DNA from: Symsagittifera roscoffensis
Lineage: Eukaryota; Xenacoelomorpha; Acoela; Convolutidae
Assembly (NCBI RefSeq): GCF_963678635.1
Contig: NC_087065.1
Coordinates: forward strand, 29,762,252-29,826,251
DNA length: 64,000 bases
Direction: 5' to 3'
Shown here: piece by piece, positions 22,952 through 36,400 of the stretch
Layout: each line of letters opens with the position of its first letter
Position numbering within the stretch: the stretch's first letter is position 1
Notes under the pieces: model-generated
Told to the model about the DNA's origin: nothing
What the model saw: the letters and a program-made list of their open reading frames with translations, nothing else
Database searches by the model: none
Made by a program: the position numbers and the translations under genes

Positions 22952-23489
22952 TACAAGTCTGCTCCTATCAGGGCAAAACCCTAATTGTTCCGACTGCCTT
23001 TTTAAGGTCTATGGAGCAGTAATAACATGGAAACTTTTAATGTAAAAAAAAAAAAAAATTAAATTTTTTTTTCTAAACAATTTGAGATTTTTTTTAATGA
23101 AAACATCCTCCCACACGCCATTTTACGTGCAAAGTGAAAAATTTTGCTTTATTAACAAATCATTTATGGCATATTATCTTCCTTGAACCAATTTTGAACG
23201 ATTTAAAAGACAGATTAAATCTCCGATTACACGTTAATAGCGCGTAACATATCGCGCGTTAGTTGTCACAAATTGGCCGAAATGGCAATGTTGAAGCCCC
23301 CATTACTTTACGAAAAATGATCACAGGAGAAAAATCTTTTAAAATTTAAGCTTAGGGCAACAACGGTTTTTGAATGATGTAAAAAAGTTCCGTCAAAAAT
23401 TGCTAGTTAAAAGGTCGAAATTTGTCTGAAGAAAAAAACCCACCACGAGCACAAATATTCCGTTACTTTCGTTACAAAAGTCGGAACAA
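22952..23489 (-). mobile_element. Family H, minus strand, full length
   Basis: The left end holds AGTCTGCTCCTATCAGGG and the hairpin CAGGG-CAAAA-CCCT; the right end is TCGGAACA at 23489. The internal order matches copy 2 reversed. Confidence 0.85.
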
Positions 23490-23499
23490 AAAGCAACCA

Positions 23500-24214
23500 G
23501 AATAACCGGAATAGGTAAACTGCCAAGTGTTAAGCCAAATTGTGTGTAAATAATCACCTCAAAATGTTCGCAAAAAAGTTTCTGAAAATAAGTTTTTTAT
23601 TGTACTGTTGTATGAAACAATTAGCTTTCCCGATATTTGCGACTTAGGCCGGAAAACATATTAGCCTTGTAGTATCACACCTAGCTGTGCATGTGTAAAC
23701 AAGCGACAAACAGCATAAAAAATTAAGTGATATAGGGAAAAAAGGGGTAAAAATCAGGAAAAATGGAACTTTGACCCAGAAATTAGGATCTAGTCGAAAA
23801 TCCTTCCTATGCGTTCCTGTAATGGTGCAAATAATTGAGTTTCAAGAAATGTTTTGAACTAAAAAATATATTAAGTACTATGTCGGACTTTCTTTACATC
23901 CAAAATTTTACGCCTGAATACTGACTTATGGTTTTATATCGCGAGGAATGCAAACCTGCGTTTCATTTCTTCGTTTATATTCAAATCCATATTTCCTCGA
24001 GTTCAACTAAAGAAGTAAGTCTTATTTGGGCCAATATTGGGTCCGAATTTTTAAACTCAATATCCGGTTATTTATACCACCTTCGGGTAACATCGTCATA
24101 AAACTGAATGTCTTCATTTGTTTAATTACTAAATTGAAGGTAATAGAAAACTTTAGATCAGTGATTGAAGTTTGTTCCGATATTCTTGGTAGTTTGAGGC
24201 ATGACTACTAGTAA
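23500..24214. other. 3' side of the FBXL13 gene; no other gene
   Basis: Includes a family B right-end fragment at about 23633-23700 (TTTGCGACTTAGGCCGGAAA, then a hairpin-like CACACCTAGCTGTGCATGTGT). No AATAAA could be confidently assigned to the gene's 3' UTR. Confidence 0.5.
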
Positions 24215-24416
24215 TCACTTGACTGGTTTAGTCATCGTGAGCTGAGGTGGGTTATTATGGCTGGTATTGTTGGGGTGTGGGTGGGGCTGGGAGGGTAACT
24301 GTGGAATGGGCACCAAATTGGCCACTGAGTTCAGGTGCAGCTTGAATGAGGGTGGGGGGATGTTGCTACTCCATTCAACCACTTCGATCCATTGTTTCAG
24401 TTTGCTCACCGTCCCT
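24215..24416 (-). CDS. FBXL13: FBXL13 exon 20 (last), Pro-rich C-terminus
   Basis: Acceptor TTATAATTTTAG at 24417; the first base completes the AA left by exon 19 to give Lys. Translation begins GTVSKLKQWIEVVEWSSNIP and continues through PQLPSQPHPHP to TMTKPVK and a TGA at 24217-24215. It is markedly richer in GC than its surroundings. The assignment rests on phase fit, position and a C-terminal place equivalent to the Pro-containing tail of FBXL13 homologues. A shorter product ending at TGA directly after exon 19 codons is the alternative. Confidence 0.65.
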
Positions 24417-27400
24417 CTAAAATTATAAAAGTTTAATTTCATTGAAGTTAATTTTCATCTATTAGGAGTTTTTTTTCAGAATTATTGGATTTCTCCATAT
24501 ATATTTTTCAAATTTGGTGGTTAGAGGCTTTCTTTCAAATTCATTTCCGAAACCAAGCCATAAGTCTTCGAGATCTTCATAAGCCTTCATAAACATAACG
24601 GCACCAAATTTTCGTTTTCTCAGAAGTTAGATTTTAATTAATTGTTGGTTCAGGTTCTGTCCAATTGTGCCATTTTTTATTAGGCCATCACATTTTTAAT
24701 GAGGGCCATTAACTAAAAAACATGAATTTGAACTGAAATTTAAATTTCTTCTGAAGACCTTTGAATATTAAAAAGTTAAGTTTATTTTAAAGCTTTGATT
24801 ATATTCTTTCGAAAGTGATTATTCAAGAAGCTATAGAGCCAATTGTGGATGAGACCCTGGATGCCGTTGTTAGTGACCAGCAAGGAGGGTATCCGTGATT
24901 ACAAATGGAATTGATTGGGTTAAAAAAAGATATTTTAAACGAGGTTGTAAAACGAGGAGCAACAAAAAATACCAAAAAAAAACAATTTTACTTCAAAATA
25001 ATCGTACAATTAGAAAAAACATCGATGAGCTGCAGGTTCAAACTGAACTAATGCATGAATTAAGTTTAGCTATATGTGTAACGGAAACATGATTGAAACC
25101 GGAGGATCAAAAATTAATGTTCTAATTAAAAGGTTACAAAAATATCGAGACTAATGATGAGAAGAACAGGGTGGAGAAGTAGGTATCTTTGTGCCTGAGG
25201 ATACTCGATATCAGATAAAGCAAAAATTTAAGGAAAAAAATGTTCAAATGATAACTTTGGAATTGAACAGTAAAATTGAAATAAGTTTAACCTGCGTGTA
25301 CATTCCTGCGAAAGCGGCCAACAACCAGAACCTTACCAAATTACAAGAATTCCTTGATATTTTGTGGTTGATCCAGGATCATATCAAATATTATGCGGAG
25401 AAACGAACAGTATGAGATGCTCAAAAAAGCGAAATTAATTTAGAAGCTTAATGATGGGGAATGAACTATTCTGCGTGAATACCAAGGATTGATAACCTAC
25501 AAGGGTAACAACAAAGTCAAAAACATGCATAGATTTATCTTTTCAAGTCGTAAAGGCAGCAGTGCGGTATGAAAAACAGTGATCTCACATCATTTTTCGA
25601 TTATTTATCGTTTAAACGTGGCAGGTGAAAATGATCAAACTGAAAAAAACTTATCTCTTTAGAAAGTGGCACCTACTCAACAGAAAAGATATAGTAGAAC
25701 AAATAGAAAACCAGCTTGAAAAATGACTTCAAAATCTTAGAAAAAAATGCGAATAATTCAAGCTGCGAGGAGGGCTTTACTCAAATTCACGCAATGTTTA
25801 TTGACAACTTGAATAAATTTATCCCTGAGAAACCAAAAAAAGGTAAATGAAGACAAAACGTTTTGGATTGATAACCAAGTTAAAAAAGCACGAAACAAAA
25901 ATAGGCTTATAAGTTTTTTTTTACAAAAAATTGATGGAAAAAAGAAAAAAGATTTTTATCAGAACAAACTGCAGACGCAGGCCGCAAAAAACAAACAGGA
26001 TTTTTTTTCAATTGATTAACAATCCTACTGGGAGTGCTAAAAATAAGTGTTTCAGCACAGAGAATATTATCTCAGATAAATATTTATACAGCAATTTTTT
26101 TGGCGAATTTAGGCAAAAAAATTACCAAACGCTTTCCATAAACCACACAACAGACAAGTAGAAGAAAATGTCAAAAAGTCAATGTTTTTGAGACCAGTGA
26201 CAAGATATGAAATTAAACAAATCTTGAAAATTTTGAAGAAAATTAGCCTGGATTGCCGTAACATCAATCATGTTTACATTCTATCAATAAGGGAACTACT
26301 GGAGCCTGTCCTAACTCATTTATTTTAAAAAAGTTCTGACAACAACATTTTTCCGAGCTCATTAAAAATAGCCAAATAGATACCTATAAATAAAGAAGGA
26401 AATGAACACGAAATTTCTAACTTAGACCAATATCAATCTTGTCTTTTGAAAAACACTAGAACGATTAATATACAACCGAATTTTAGATTTTGTTAATCAA
26501 CAAAATCTATTACACCATACTCAGTTTGGATTTAGACAAAGAAGAAGTACTGTTGACGCTTTTGCTTCTCTAGCAGAAAAAGTTCGATTAGATTGGATCA
26601 ACCAAACTATTGAAACAGTTTGTAGGCATCAACAGAATCAAATTGCAAATTCAAAAAATAAAATACGGAGTCCAGCAAGGCTCAATCATAGGACCTCTAC
26701 TTTTCAATCTGTTTATTAATGATATACCAAAACTCAATGTCTATCTCTATGCCGATGATACAGCTATTCAAACTCAGACTACAAAATCAATACTGATTGA
26801 AAACCATGAAAAAGCATTGACAAAACGAAAGTAATGGTTGGAGGAAAGCGAACTGACTTTGAACTTAGATAAAACTAAAAGAGTTAGGTTCACAAATTGG
26901 AATGAAAAAAAAAAACAACGCTTCAATTAAAATGAACAACGAAAACATAGAACAAAAATCCGTTTTCAAATATCTGGGTTCGTATCTCGATAAAAAACTG
27001 GAATTCATTGATCACATTGATATTGTTAATACTAAGCTAACTACATTCTGTAATGATTTATCAATTGCTAAAGATTTTAAATGAACAGCAACTCAACCAG
27101 TTTTCCCAAACTTACGTTGAACCTGTTGTTCAATATGGCGTGCTAATATAAGGTTCGACTTCCAAATCAAACTTTGACAAGATTGATCTCAACATCAACA
27201 GATTAACTAGAGTTTTGCAGGAAAAAATGTAAATATATAATGTAAAAGACCTTCATTTATACAAACTCTTAAAACTTCTGTAAAATTATTCGCAGTGAAA
27301 GTGAATATGTGACTCTCAACAAATCAATCGCATCTGACGAACTATTAAAATTACATCATAATCATAAACGAATAAATAAATTAGTGATCAACTCTAAAAA

Positions 27401-30400
27401 ACACCATACATTTTCAATTGTTATTAGAACACGAAAACTCTACAACTGTCTCAAAAAGCGTTTTCCGACTTTTTTGAAAAAATTAGCAAAATGACACGGA
27501 ATGAAATTAACAACTTTCTCCATAAGTTTATAGAGACCACAATAATAGGAAATAAAGAGTTAATAAACTTACAATTTTTCTCATTGTATCGGTTATGTCC
27601 AATGTTTAAATTTCACCAAAATTGTCACATTAACTTTATTTTTAATTTCTAACTGAATAATTTTTTATTTCTATAGTCTTAAAAACATTCATTCTATACT
27701 ATTGTAACAAAAAAACGGTGATATTACACCACCATCCCAATTAAAACCTGTTCTTTTTTTGCGCTCAGAAACGTCTGAAAACAGGCAGAATTTGCCTAAT
27801 GACGATCTTCTAGATTGGGTTCTTTCAAGTGGTAATTTATATAATTTATATTGATCAATATGAACCTATATTGGAAACAATTTATTATTATTATAAAAAT
27901 AAGAAAAAACTTTGAGATAAACAAAAAATTCAAAAATCGAAAAAACAGCTTATCTGCTTCTAACATGAGGGCGTAATGTCAAAAAATATCATATATGATA
28001 AAGAGTCGCAAAAAATTCTCTATTTAGTAAGAAATTGAGAACTCGAGATTGGTTTGTTCTGTAATAGCTACCAGACTTGAACATGTGTGCTCACTTGGTC
28101 ATGTTGCGGCAGTAGAGCATGATGAGGACTCTGAGTCTCTTGCACCCCTTGCGGATGAATTTGAGGGACTTGTCTGTGAGGTCCACGATGCCAGACACAT
28201 CCAGCTGAGTGAGGAAGGGACAAGCCCCACTGATGTACTGCAGAGTCATGTCTCCCACCTGCAAACATACTATGCAAAAAACATCTTGAGTTTTGAAACA
28301 GTAAGCATGGCACAAGCTTTTCGAAAGCCACAACTATAAATATCTGAAAATCAAATAATCATTAATGGCATTTTTCTGTAAACAAGCGAACAAGTGAAAA
28401 AACAGTACTTTTTTGCCAAGATTTAGGTGATTTTAAAAAATGTCTACATCTATTCGATATCTCAGAATCTCGGTCAGTGGAACTGCAGTGAATGTCATAG
28501 GATGAGGGGATTTGGAAGCAATGATGGTGTAGTGCGACTTACGAGCGTGCATCCGGCTAGCCCGAGTACAGTGAGGCGCCTGCAAGAGTAGGCGATGTTC
28601 TTGAAGGCGCCGTCTGAGAGTGACACGCAGAAGGAGAGGTTGATGCTCTCTATGTTGGGCACACTGCTCACCAGCTTCTGCACCCCAAGGTCACTCAATT
28701 GAGTGTTGGCCACCAGCACCAACTGCGACAGTCGGTGACTACACCCACTCAGATTGTGCAGACCCTGTTGCATGCAACAACTACCATTGGTTGACTACAT
28801 CAAAATTTAACCTGGCTTTAAATGGTAAATCGTTATTCTTGAAATTGGCATGGACGAAATGGGCAAGGAAAATAGTCACTTTGAGGCTCAGAGGTATATT
28901 TGCATGTTATGTTGAGTAGCCACAATAAGCTCTAATTTTCAAAAAATAACAAAGATAGCCGGTGAATGTGCAAGTAGCACAGAATATTCCGACCATAGTA
29001 TGAAAAAAAACACAATTTTTTTTTAAATTAGTGTCGTTTTTCTGCGTGGTGTGATAAAAAGATCTAAGCAAAAAAATAGAACTTGGGCATAGAACCGGCA
29101 GTCATAGTAAGATAGACCAATTGGAAAACAGTTTTTCAAGAAAAATGAATAGAAAAACGAAAAAAATCTTTAAAAAAAAATTCGAAAAAAAAATTTCAAA
29201 AAGTTTTCAATTTTCTTTCCAGAAAATTTTTGCATTTGGAAGTTTTTGATTACCGAATTGGCGCTTAAAAAACTTTAAATAAACTAACTTTATCTAGTAA
29301 ACACGGTTCACGTTAATCTTAAATAGCTTAAGCCTGAACGTTCACATACACATTATTATTTGGTTGAATTAATATCGCATATTAAGCCAGCTGTGCAACA
29401 ATGGTAGCTGCAGGCTGTCTGCTTGATTGAACTTATTACTTGGCCAAACCCTCATTGACTGGATGGAGAAAAACTGGAAATATATTAATGGACCAGAGGC
29501 AAAACTGGACAAACAATTCACCGTCGACTACCAAAAGATGAAAAGAGAGAGGTTTTTTCAAGGGCGATTTTTGACAAAGACATTTCAGATTTGAGCTTAA
29601 TTTGATAACGAACGTTCGCAGCTATTCAGGTGGCGCATTTTTCATTACATTAAGCTTGTGATCAGTTTTTAGCTACACCAATTTCAGAAAAAATCTTTGA
29701 ACAAAAAAGACTTTTCAAAGATTCACAAAGGTGAATGTTTTTGAGTTAATACTATACAAATTGGAATTCTTAAGTTAATGAAAAAACCGATTTTACTTCA
29801 ATTTGTATTGTACTAATCTGAATGTTCATTTCCTGCAATTATGCAATTCAATGATGCAAGAAAAATCCAATCTCTCTTTTCTGAAAAAGACCACCAGTTT
29901 TCGGTTTACTGGTAAATTGATTCTCTGACAAAAAGTTTTCGGGATTTTTAAGGACTTATTGCACACTGATTTCAGACTGTTTTTGTTGCATTGGTAGTTT
30001 TTAAATAATTTTCACGGTCTAATTATGTGCTGAAACGTTGAATTTTATTTTTCTTAGAACCATTTTGAGTCACTGGTTTTCAAGTGAGATAGTTGGTCAG
30101 AGTTAGAGGTGCTGCAACATTTCCTCCACCAAGGCAATGCTGCACTTCGTCAACCAGAGCAAAAAAAAAGAAAAAGGAGAGCAAAATCCAAACTCAAATT
30201 AAAAAACGTCGAGAATAAAAAAAGAACTACGATTAAAAAATGGATTAGAAAATAACAGTAGAAATTTGGGCTTGTGTAGAAATCACTTCATTTTTTGTTA
30301 GGAGCTTAAAAATTTTTCCGCATTTTATTTTCGACCCCAAAGGCGTGTTTTTTGGCAGAAATTCAAGTATCACAAACCAAAACCTTGAAGCCATTAAGAG

Positions 30401-33400
30401 ATTATATTATTTTGAAACATAACCAAATGAGAAGTGTCGATGAACTAAAGGACGCCGAAAAAAAAACGATTTCTAAGAAAACTATTTGAATTTCAACAAT
30501 TGACTAACTTTTTTCATAAAACTCCGCTGGAAAATCTTAAATTTGAAAAAACATTACGAAACTTAAATTCATTCATTTTTATTTTCGTCATTCGCACTTT
30601 CGTAATTGGAGAAAACAATTTGTCAAACTACGAAAAGTCAAACTGCGAAAAAATCAAATTTCAGAGTGATTAAATTGCGAAATTAAATTTCTGACAAAAA
30701 AAAAACAAACCAAACGACCAAAATAAGTGTTTTCACTTCGTTCAATGAAAGTTTAGGTTTTTTACCAGTGTTGAGAAAAGCAATTTGAAGTCTTATAACT
30801 TGAAAAATAAGAAAACTCGATCAAATCCGTCATTACTAACCACGTCAATAATATAAAAAATATTTTGTGAAACATTATGGTGAAACAAAAAAAAAACAAG
30901 GTTGGTTTACGACTAAATTTAACATTAATTTCGGTTAAAACAGGAATTTGAAGTCCTTATATACTTAAAATGTATCTGTTGACCAGATATGCCTGTTGGT
31001 GAAATTAATCAGTGATGTTGTTTAACTGGTTGTTAACCCGAAAAAATTCCAATTTGATTGAACTCGCTAATCGCAAGCATATAAGTACCAACAACCAAGC
31101 GCGCCGTATCAAAATTATCGAAAAATTCAGCAATACAATATGACCACTTGTATCAAAGCATCGTTTTGATGTTTCCGACTGATGAAAGTTTTAACATGGA
31201 CTTACCTTAATCCGGATATTACCTTAAACCACAAAGTTGCTTTTTATAAGGTAAAACCGTTTTATTTAGGCTGTCCGACAATACAATACACAAATATCTA
31301 TAATAAGCCTTTCAAATTTCAACTTTACTTAGTTTCTTCGAATAATGTAAACACAGAGGCGAAGCGGAGCTTCGCACCACTTGAAATACAATCGGTAACA
31401 TTTTTAATATAAAAAAACGGAGCTGCCAGAAAAACTAGATTTATCAAAATAAATAAAGCTAGTTTTGAAAAAAAAAAACATTCCAAGACAGGAAATGTGA
31501 AACTAGCATTGGAAAAAAACATGCCAAGACAAAAATTGTGAAACAATTATGGGAAGAACCAAGCTTCAAATACCAAGTTTCAGTGGAAAAAAAACATAAA
31601 AACTAACAAAAAAAGTTCAAGTCCCTCTCCATCTCAAAACATTCACACACGCACGCGAACCACTTATTTGACCATCAAACGACGCTATATAAGATCACTA
31701 AGCTGATGAAATATAGGCCGAAATAATTTAGGCAGAAGAAAGTTTTTAACGAAAAAACCATAAAAAAAAGAAAAAAAATGCGAAGCAAGTTTTGCAAAAC
31801 AGCGAAAATAAGTTAAAATACTAAAAGCAACTACAATGTTTTTTTTTGCGAAAACAAAACAAACATATCTACAATTTGACAACTAAGCCAATAAAACCTA
31901 AGCAGACAAATAATAAGACAACAATTTTTTGCAACGGAATACTTGCAAAAAACAGGTCCTGTCAGATTTGAACTCAGGTTTGCCGTCCTACGCTTATTCT
32001 TTAGCTCCAGACCAACTGCGCCGGAGACGCGAAAAAAATGATTTCATTGTGTTTGTAGTAACACACTAAGCTGACGCAAGTGTAAAAAAAAGAAGGTTCA
32101 TAATAACACACTAAGCTGACGCTAGTGTAAACAATTTTATTTGAGAGTTAGGCTAGAAAAAAATTAGGTTTGTACTAATACACTAACGCTTGCAAATTCG
32201 CTAGTGTAACGAGCACAGTAGAGCCAGAGGGGTGGTCAGGTATCAAAACTCTTCCATTTAAATGAGCCGCTGGTTTCAGATTTACGTCAAGAATCAGCAG
32301 AGTGATTAATCACAATAACCAAACAATTAAAGACTTTGGAGCTGTAAAGTGTCTTTTTTTTGCACTTCAATGTGGGAGTACTGAATCCACTTGCCCCGTC
32401 TTGTACATTGCAGCCTGTGACGTCGAGAGAGTGGAGTGTCTTGATATGGGATATGAAATCCATGCTGGCCTCAGTCAGCAGTTCCAGGTGACACAAACTC
32501 AGATAGCGCAGGGAGGTGCATCTGAAAAAAAAATAGCAGCTTAAAATAATCGCAAACTGAAGTTTTGAATGCATATTATATGGTCACAAGTGTTTTTGTA
32601 AAACCTCATACATTTAGTAGCATTCGTTTTACCTTTTTCGAAAATGATGTTAAGCATTACATAAAGCTGCACGCTTGAGGAAACATACATGCTCTAGTTG
32701 TAGTATAGTTAGGTGTTAAAAATACAATGGGGGCATGAGTGATGTGAACCTCTGCGAGATCCTGAGGATGGACGCGTCTGTGACTCGGATGCAGTTGGTC
32801 AGATTCAGTTCACGCACTATCGGTCCACTCGCACCCTCCACTAGTGCACGTACTGCAGTATCACTTATCCTGTTAACATACAATAGAGTTAGGCTGCTAT
32901 AAAAAGCTAAGCTGCCAAGCTATAATAGAGCTAAGCTGCTAGATAGCTGCTATACAATAGATCTAAGCTGCTATCCCCCATACGATATTAATCATCTTTA
33001 AAAACTGTTATATACTGCAAAATAACAAGCCAATCAACTAGGTGGCGTCCCTCATGCTTGAGGGACCGATGGCTTGAAATTAATTTTTAGCTTATTTTCA
33101 GCCAATCAGAACTGAGTATTCAAAATCTCAAAGTAAATCCCGAAAATTTCAAAGTAAGAAAATAAATCCAGGCCATTTTAGTGTTAATATTGACCGATTA
33201 GATAGATAATAAGCAGATGAATTTTCAAGACTGAAAAATTCTTATGAACTTGAACTCATATATCTTGATGTTTATCTGAATAGTATTGCGGTTGTAACCC
33301 GCAATTTGTAAAATTTTTGATCATTTTCTACTGATTTAATACGTTTTCTGTTAATATTGACTTGGATTTTGTGAGAAAGGCATTTAGCCAATAGGAACGC

Positions 33401-36400
33401 ATAGCGATTTTGATTGGTTGAAATTTTTCAAGCAATCGGTCCCTCAAGCATGAGAACCCTCCCCAATCAACTAGCGAAATTTAAAAGCTTCGGGCAAAAC
33501 TAATTATCAATTAACCAACAACCTCAGTGCAAGTCAGAGGTTGAATAAAATATCAGGGATCGGATCTAAAAAAAAACAGTTTTCATCTAGGGGAACCATT
33601 AAATGTCGGACCAATGTCGGCTGATATTTGAGTTTGAGGCTGACCCCACCTGATACAGTCGGCTAAGTTGATCACAACCAGACTCCTGTGCAGGGCAAAT
33701 GACCTCATCGAAATTTCTGTGATTCTAGCACAGTCTGTCACGTACAGATGGCGAATGGAGCTGCATCTGTCTCCTATGGCCGAGAGGGTTTTGTCCGACA
33801 CACGACTGTTCTCTGCAAATTTTTTCATTACTCTAACAAAATGTCCGATGAAACAGATTTGGGTAGCATGTCAGAAATATTTCAACCGTAAATGGAAACG
33901 CAAAAGAAAAATTCTATAGATGACGAGAAAAGGGTCCAAAAATTTGTTACTCCGAGTGATTAGAAAGGGTATTGCACCACAGCAGTGGAACGCTCCTCCC
34001 TGACCAACCAAAAGGTCCCACTTTGGTGTGATTTTATGAAGCTAGTGTCGTTTTTTGTGTGTGGTAGGAAAACTTTTGTCGAAAAATGACTGAAAAAAAT
34101 CATTAAAAATTTATTTAAATTTTTTTGCTGCATTTTTTTTTGATCTTTTAAAAGCTTTTAATACCAAAATAGCAATAAAAACTGCACAAACTAATTTCAT
34201 TGCATTAAAATTAAATTTTTAGAGCTGGAATTAAAATTTCACGACTTATCCTTCTATAATAAGCCTGCTCGCTTGAAATTGAACAAAAACTAAAAATTTT
34301 ATACCAGTTTTTCTCGACAATGGGACAATTTTCGACAACTTTTGAAAATGTCGTTCGAATTACATTTGAAGTTCAAAAAAATGAAATCACAACCAAACAC
34401 AAAGTTCCTGGTCGGAACAATAACTAACACAGAGGCGGAGCTGCGCTTTGCACCATTTGCGCTACAAAAAAGACTAAGTTGAAAGCGAATAAAAAAATGA
34501 AAAAAAAAACGTCAAAAATCTTTTTGTCAAAAAACGGAAAATTTTTTCAAAAAATTAGAAACAGCGGAAATCAACTGGAAGAAAAATACTTGCATCATCA
34601 GAAACTTTACGAAAAAAAAAATTAATTTTTTTTCTAGAGTATTAAAAATTGTTCAATATAAAATGATAAAAATTCCTCAGCAAGTCTTATAACTACATTA
34701 CCTCCAAAAATGGGGCTTTAAAACGGCATCATAAAAAGAGTCGGGCTATGGGAACTAAGTCGACCAAAAACAAATGTTAGTCTGAAAAAGCAGAATTTTC
34801 CTATTTTGAAAAAACAGGTACCGCTCAAATTCTAACGACAAGCCGTTGTCGTCTCAAGCAGGTACGTTAACATTATGCAATACGCGCTGGATGATTCATT
34901 GAATTTCAATTTATTGTGTAGAAATTTGAAACACTTGGTGTAATATTTTCAAGTGCGAATTCTGAGAACAACGGTATTCATAGGAAAAAAGTCTAGTACG
35001 CGGTTGCAACACCCTTTCTTTATGCAAGGGTAATGAACAACTGAATTTCTTTTTGAGAGATCACGCTAATTTGCACTCAAGATGATATAAAATTGAGGCA
35101 ATCCAATTAGTTATAATATATTGATCTGACAATTTCTCGAAAGACGCTTATTTTCTTAAATTCACCTTTTCTTATTTTCTAGGCCAATTCCTGACTACAA
35201 AATAAACAGCAGTCAAGCAAAAATTTTCTAGATAACAAGACTGCTTGTATATCAGGGCGAAGCCCTGAATGTTCCGACTGATCTGTAAGGTAAAAAAAAT
35301 TTTTGGTTGAAATTCTGACAAAATAAAAACAAAAAAAGTTTTTCATTTTTTCAGTTTTTCCTTCAATGTATTCCGCCAGACGCTAAACTGAGCTACAAAA
35401 AGAATGCAGTTAGCGTCTGTCCTCGAAATAAGACCAAACGGTTTGTCTCAATTGAATTTGGAAATCAATAAACGCCGCTTACGCGTGTTATCAGAACGCA
35501 ATATATCGCGCGTTAATTATCGCAAATTGGCCAAATTACAAATTTTCAAACCCCTTATTACTTAAAAAAATAATTGCAAGGGAAATTTGATTAATATTTG
35601 AGCTCCGAATAACAATATATTTCAGATGATAGAGAAAGAACTCCCCTCAAATTTGCAAGCCGAAAATTGACTGAATAAACAAAACCGGCCCAAGAGTAAT
35701 TATTCCGTTTTCTTCGAAAGTCGGAACAAAAAGAAAATTCGAGATTGTCGTAAAATTTCTGTATTCAAATTTCGACATTCGACTTTGATCTAAAATTTCT
35801 CTTCTGATTACTCTTAAATCTGAACTGACCTTCCAATCGGAGCCAAGTGAGGAAAGAGAGCGTAGAAAGCTGGACGAGTGACTCATCACTCAGTGCGGGA
35901 CACATTCGCAGACTGACAGAGCGCAGCTTACGGCACCCCTTCACCACCAGCTGAAATAATCACGACCGCATTGATTTCTTTTAAGTAACCAGTTTATAGC
36001 AAATTTTATTATGCAGCGCATTCCCAAAGCCTAAATACAAACGTTCGTGTGCAAAATAATATTTTGCTTTGTATTTCAAAAGCTCTCAAAATGATTTCAT
36101 TTGATGATTGAAATTAAAACAAGGCGAGAACCGATATCGGAATAGCGAACTGACTTGCAAAGCTTGGTTGTCGATGTTGCGGTTGTTGTTGCAGTAAAAA
36201 GACCTGAGGTTAACAAAAGAAGACCCAACATATTTGTAGGCAGCGGCACTGATCTAAAACCAGGAGCAAGATGTAATTTCAAATCTAATCTAACAAGTAA
36301 TAATTGTCGAACTGAAAAAGGCATTGAAAATGTAATTGGGTAAGGGTGAGAGAGACTGACGTTGAGGGTAGCAGACAGGTCCAGATGTCTGAACTGGGTG

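Noticed and set aside
28049-28339. Plus-strand frame over FBXL13 exon 19
   Set aside because: Antisense shadow of the real minus-strand exon, which has splice sites and LRR homology.
33583-33649. Extension of FBXL13 exon 15 beyond the donor
   Set aside because: The frame reads on, but ATCAG|GTGGGG fits phase 2 and exon 16 continues the LRR correctly.
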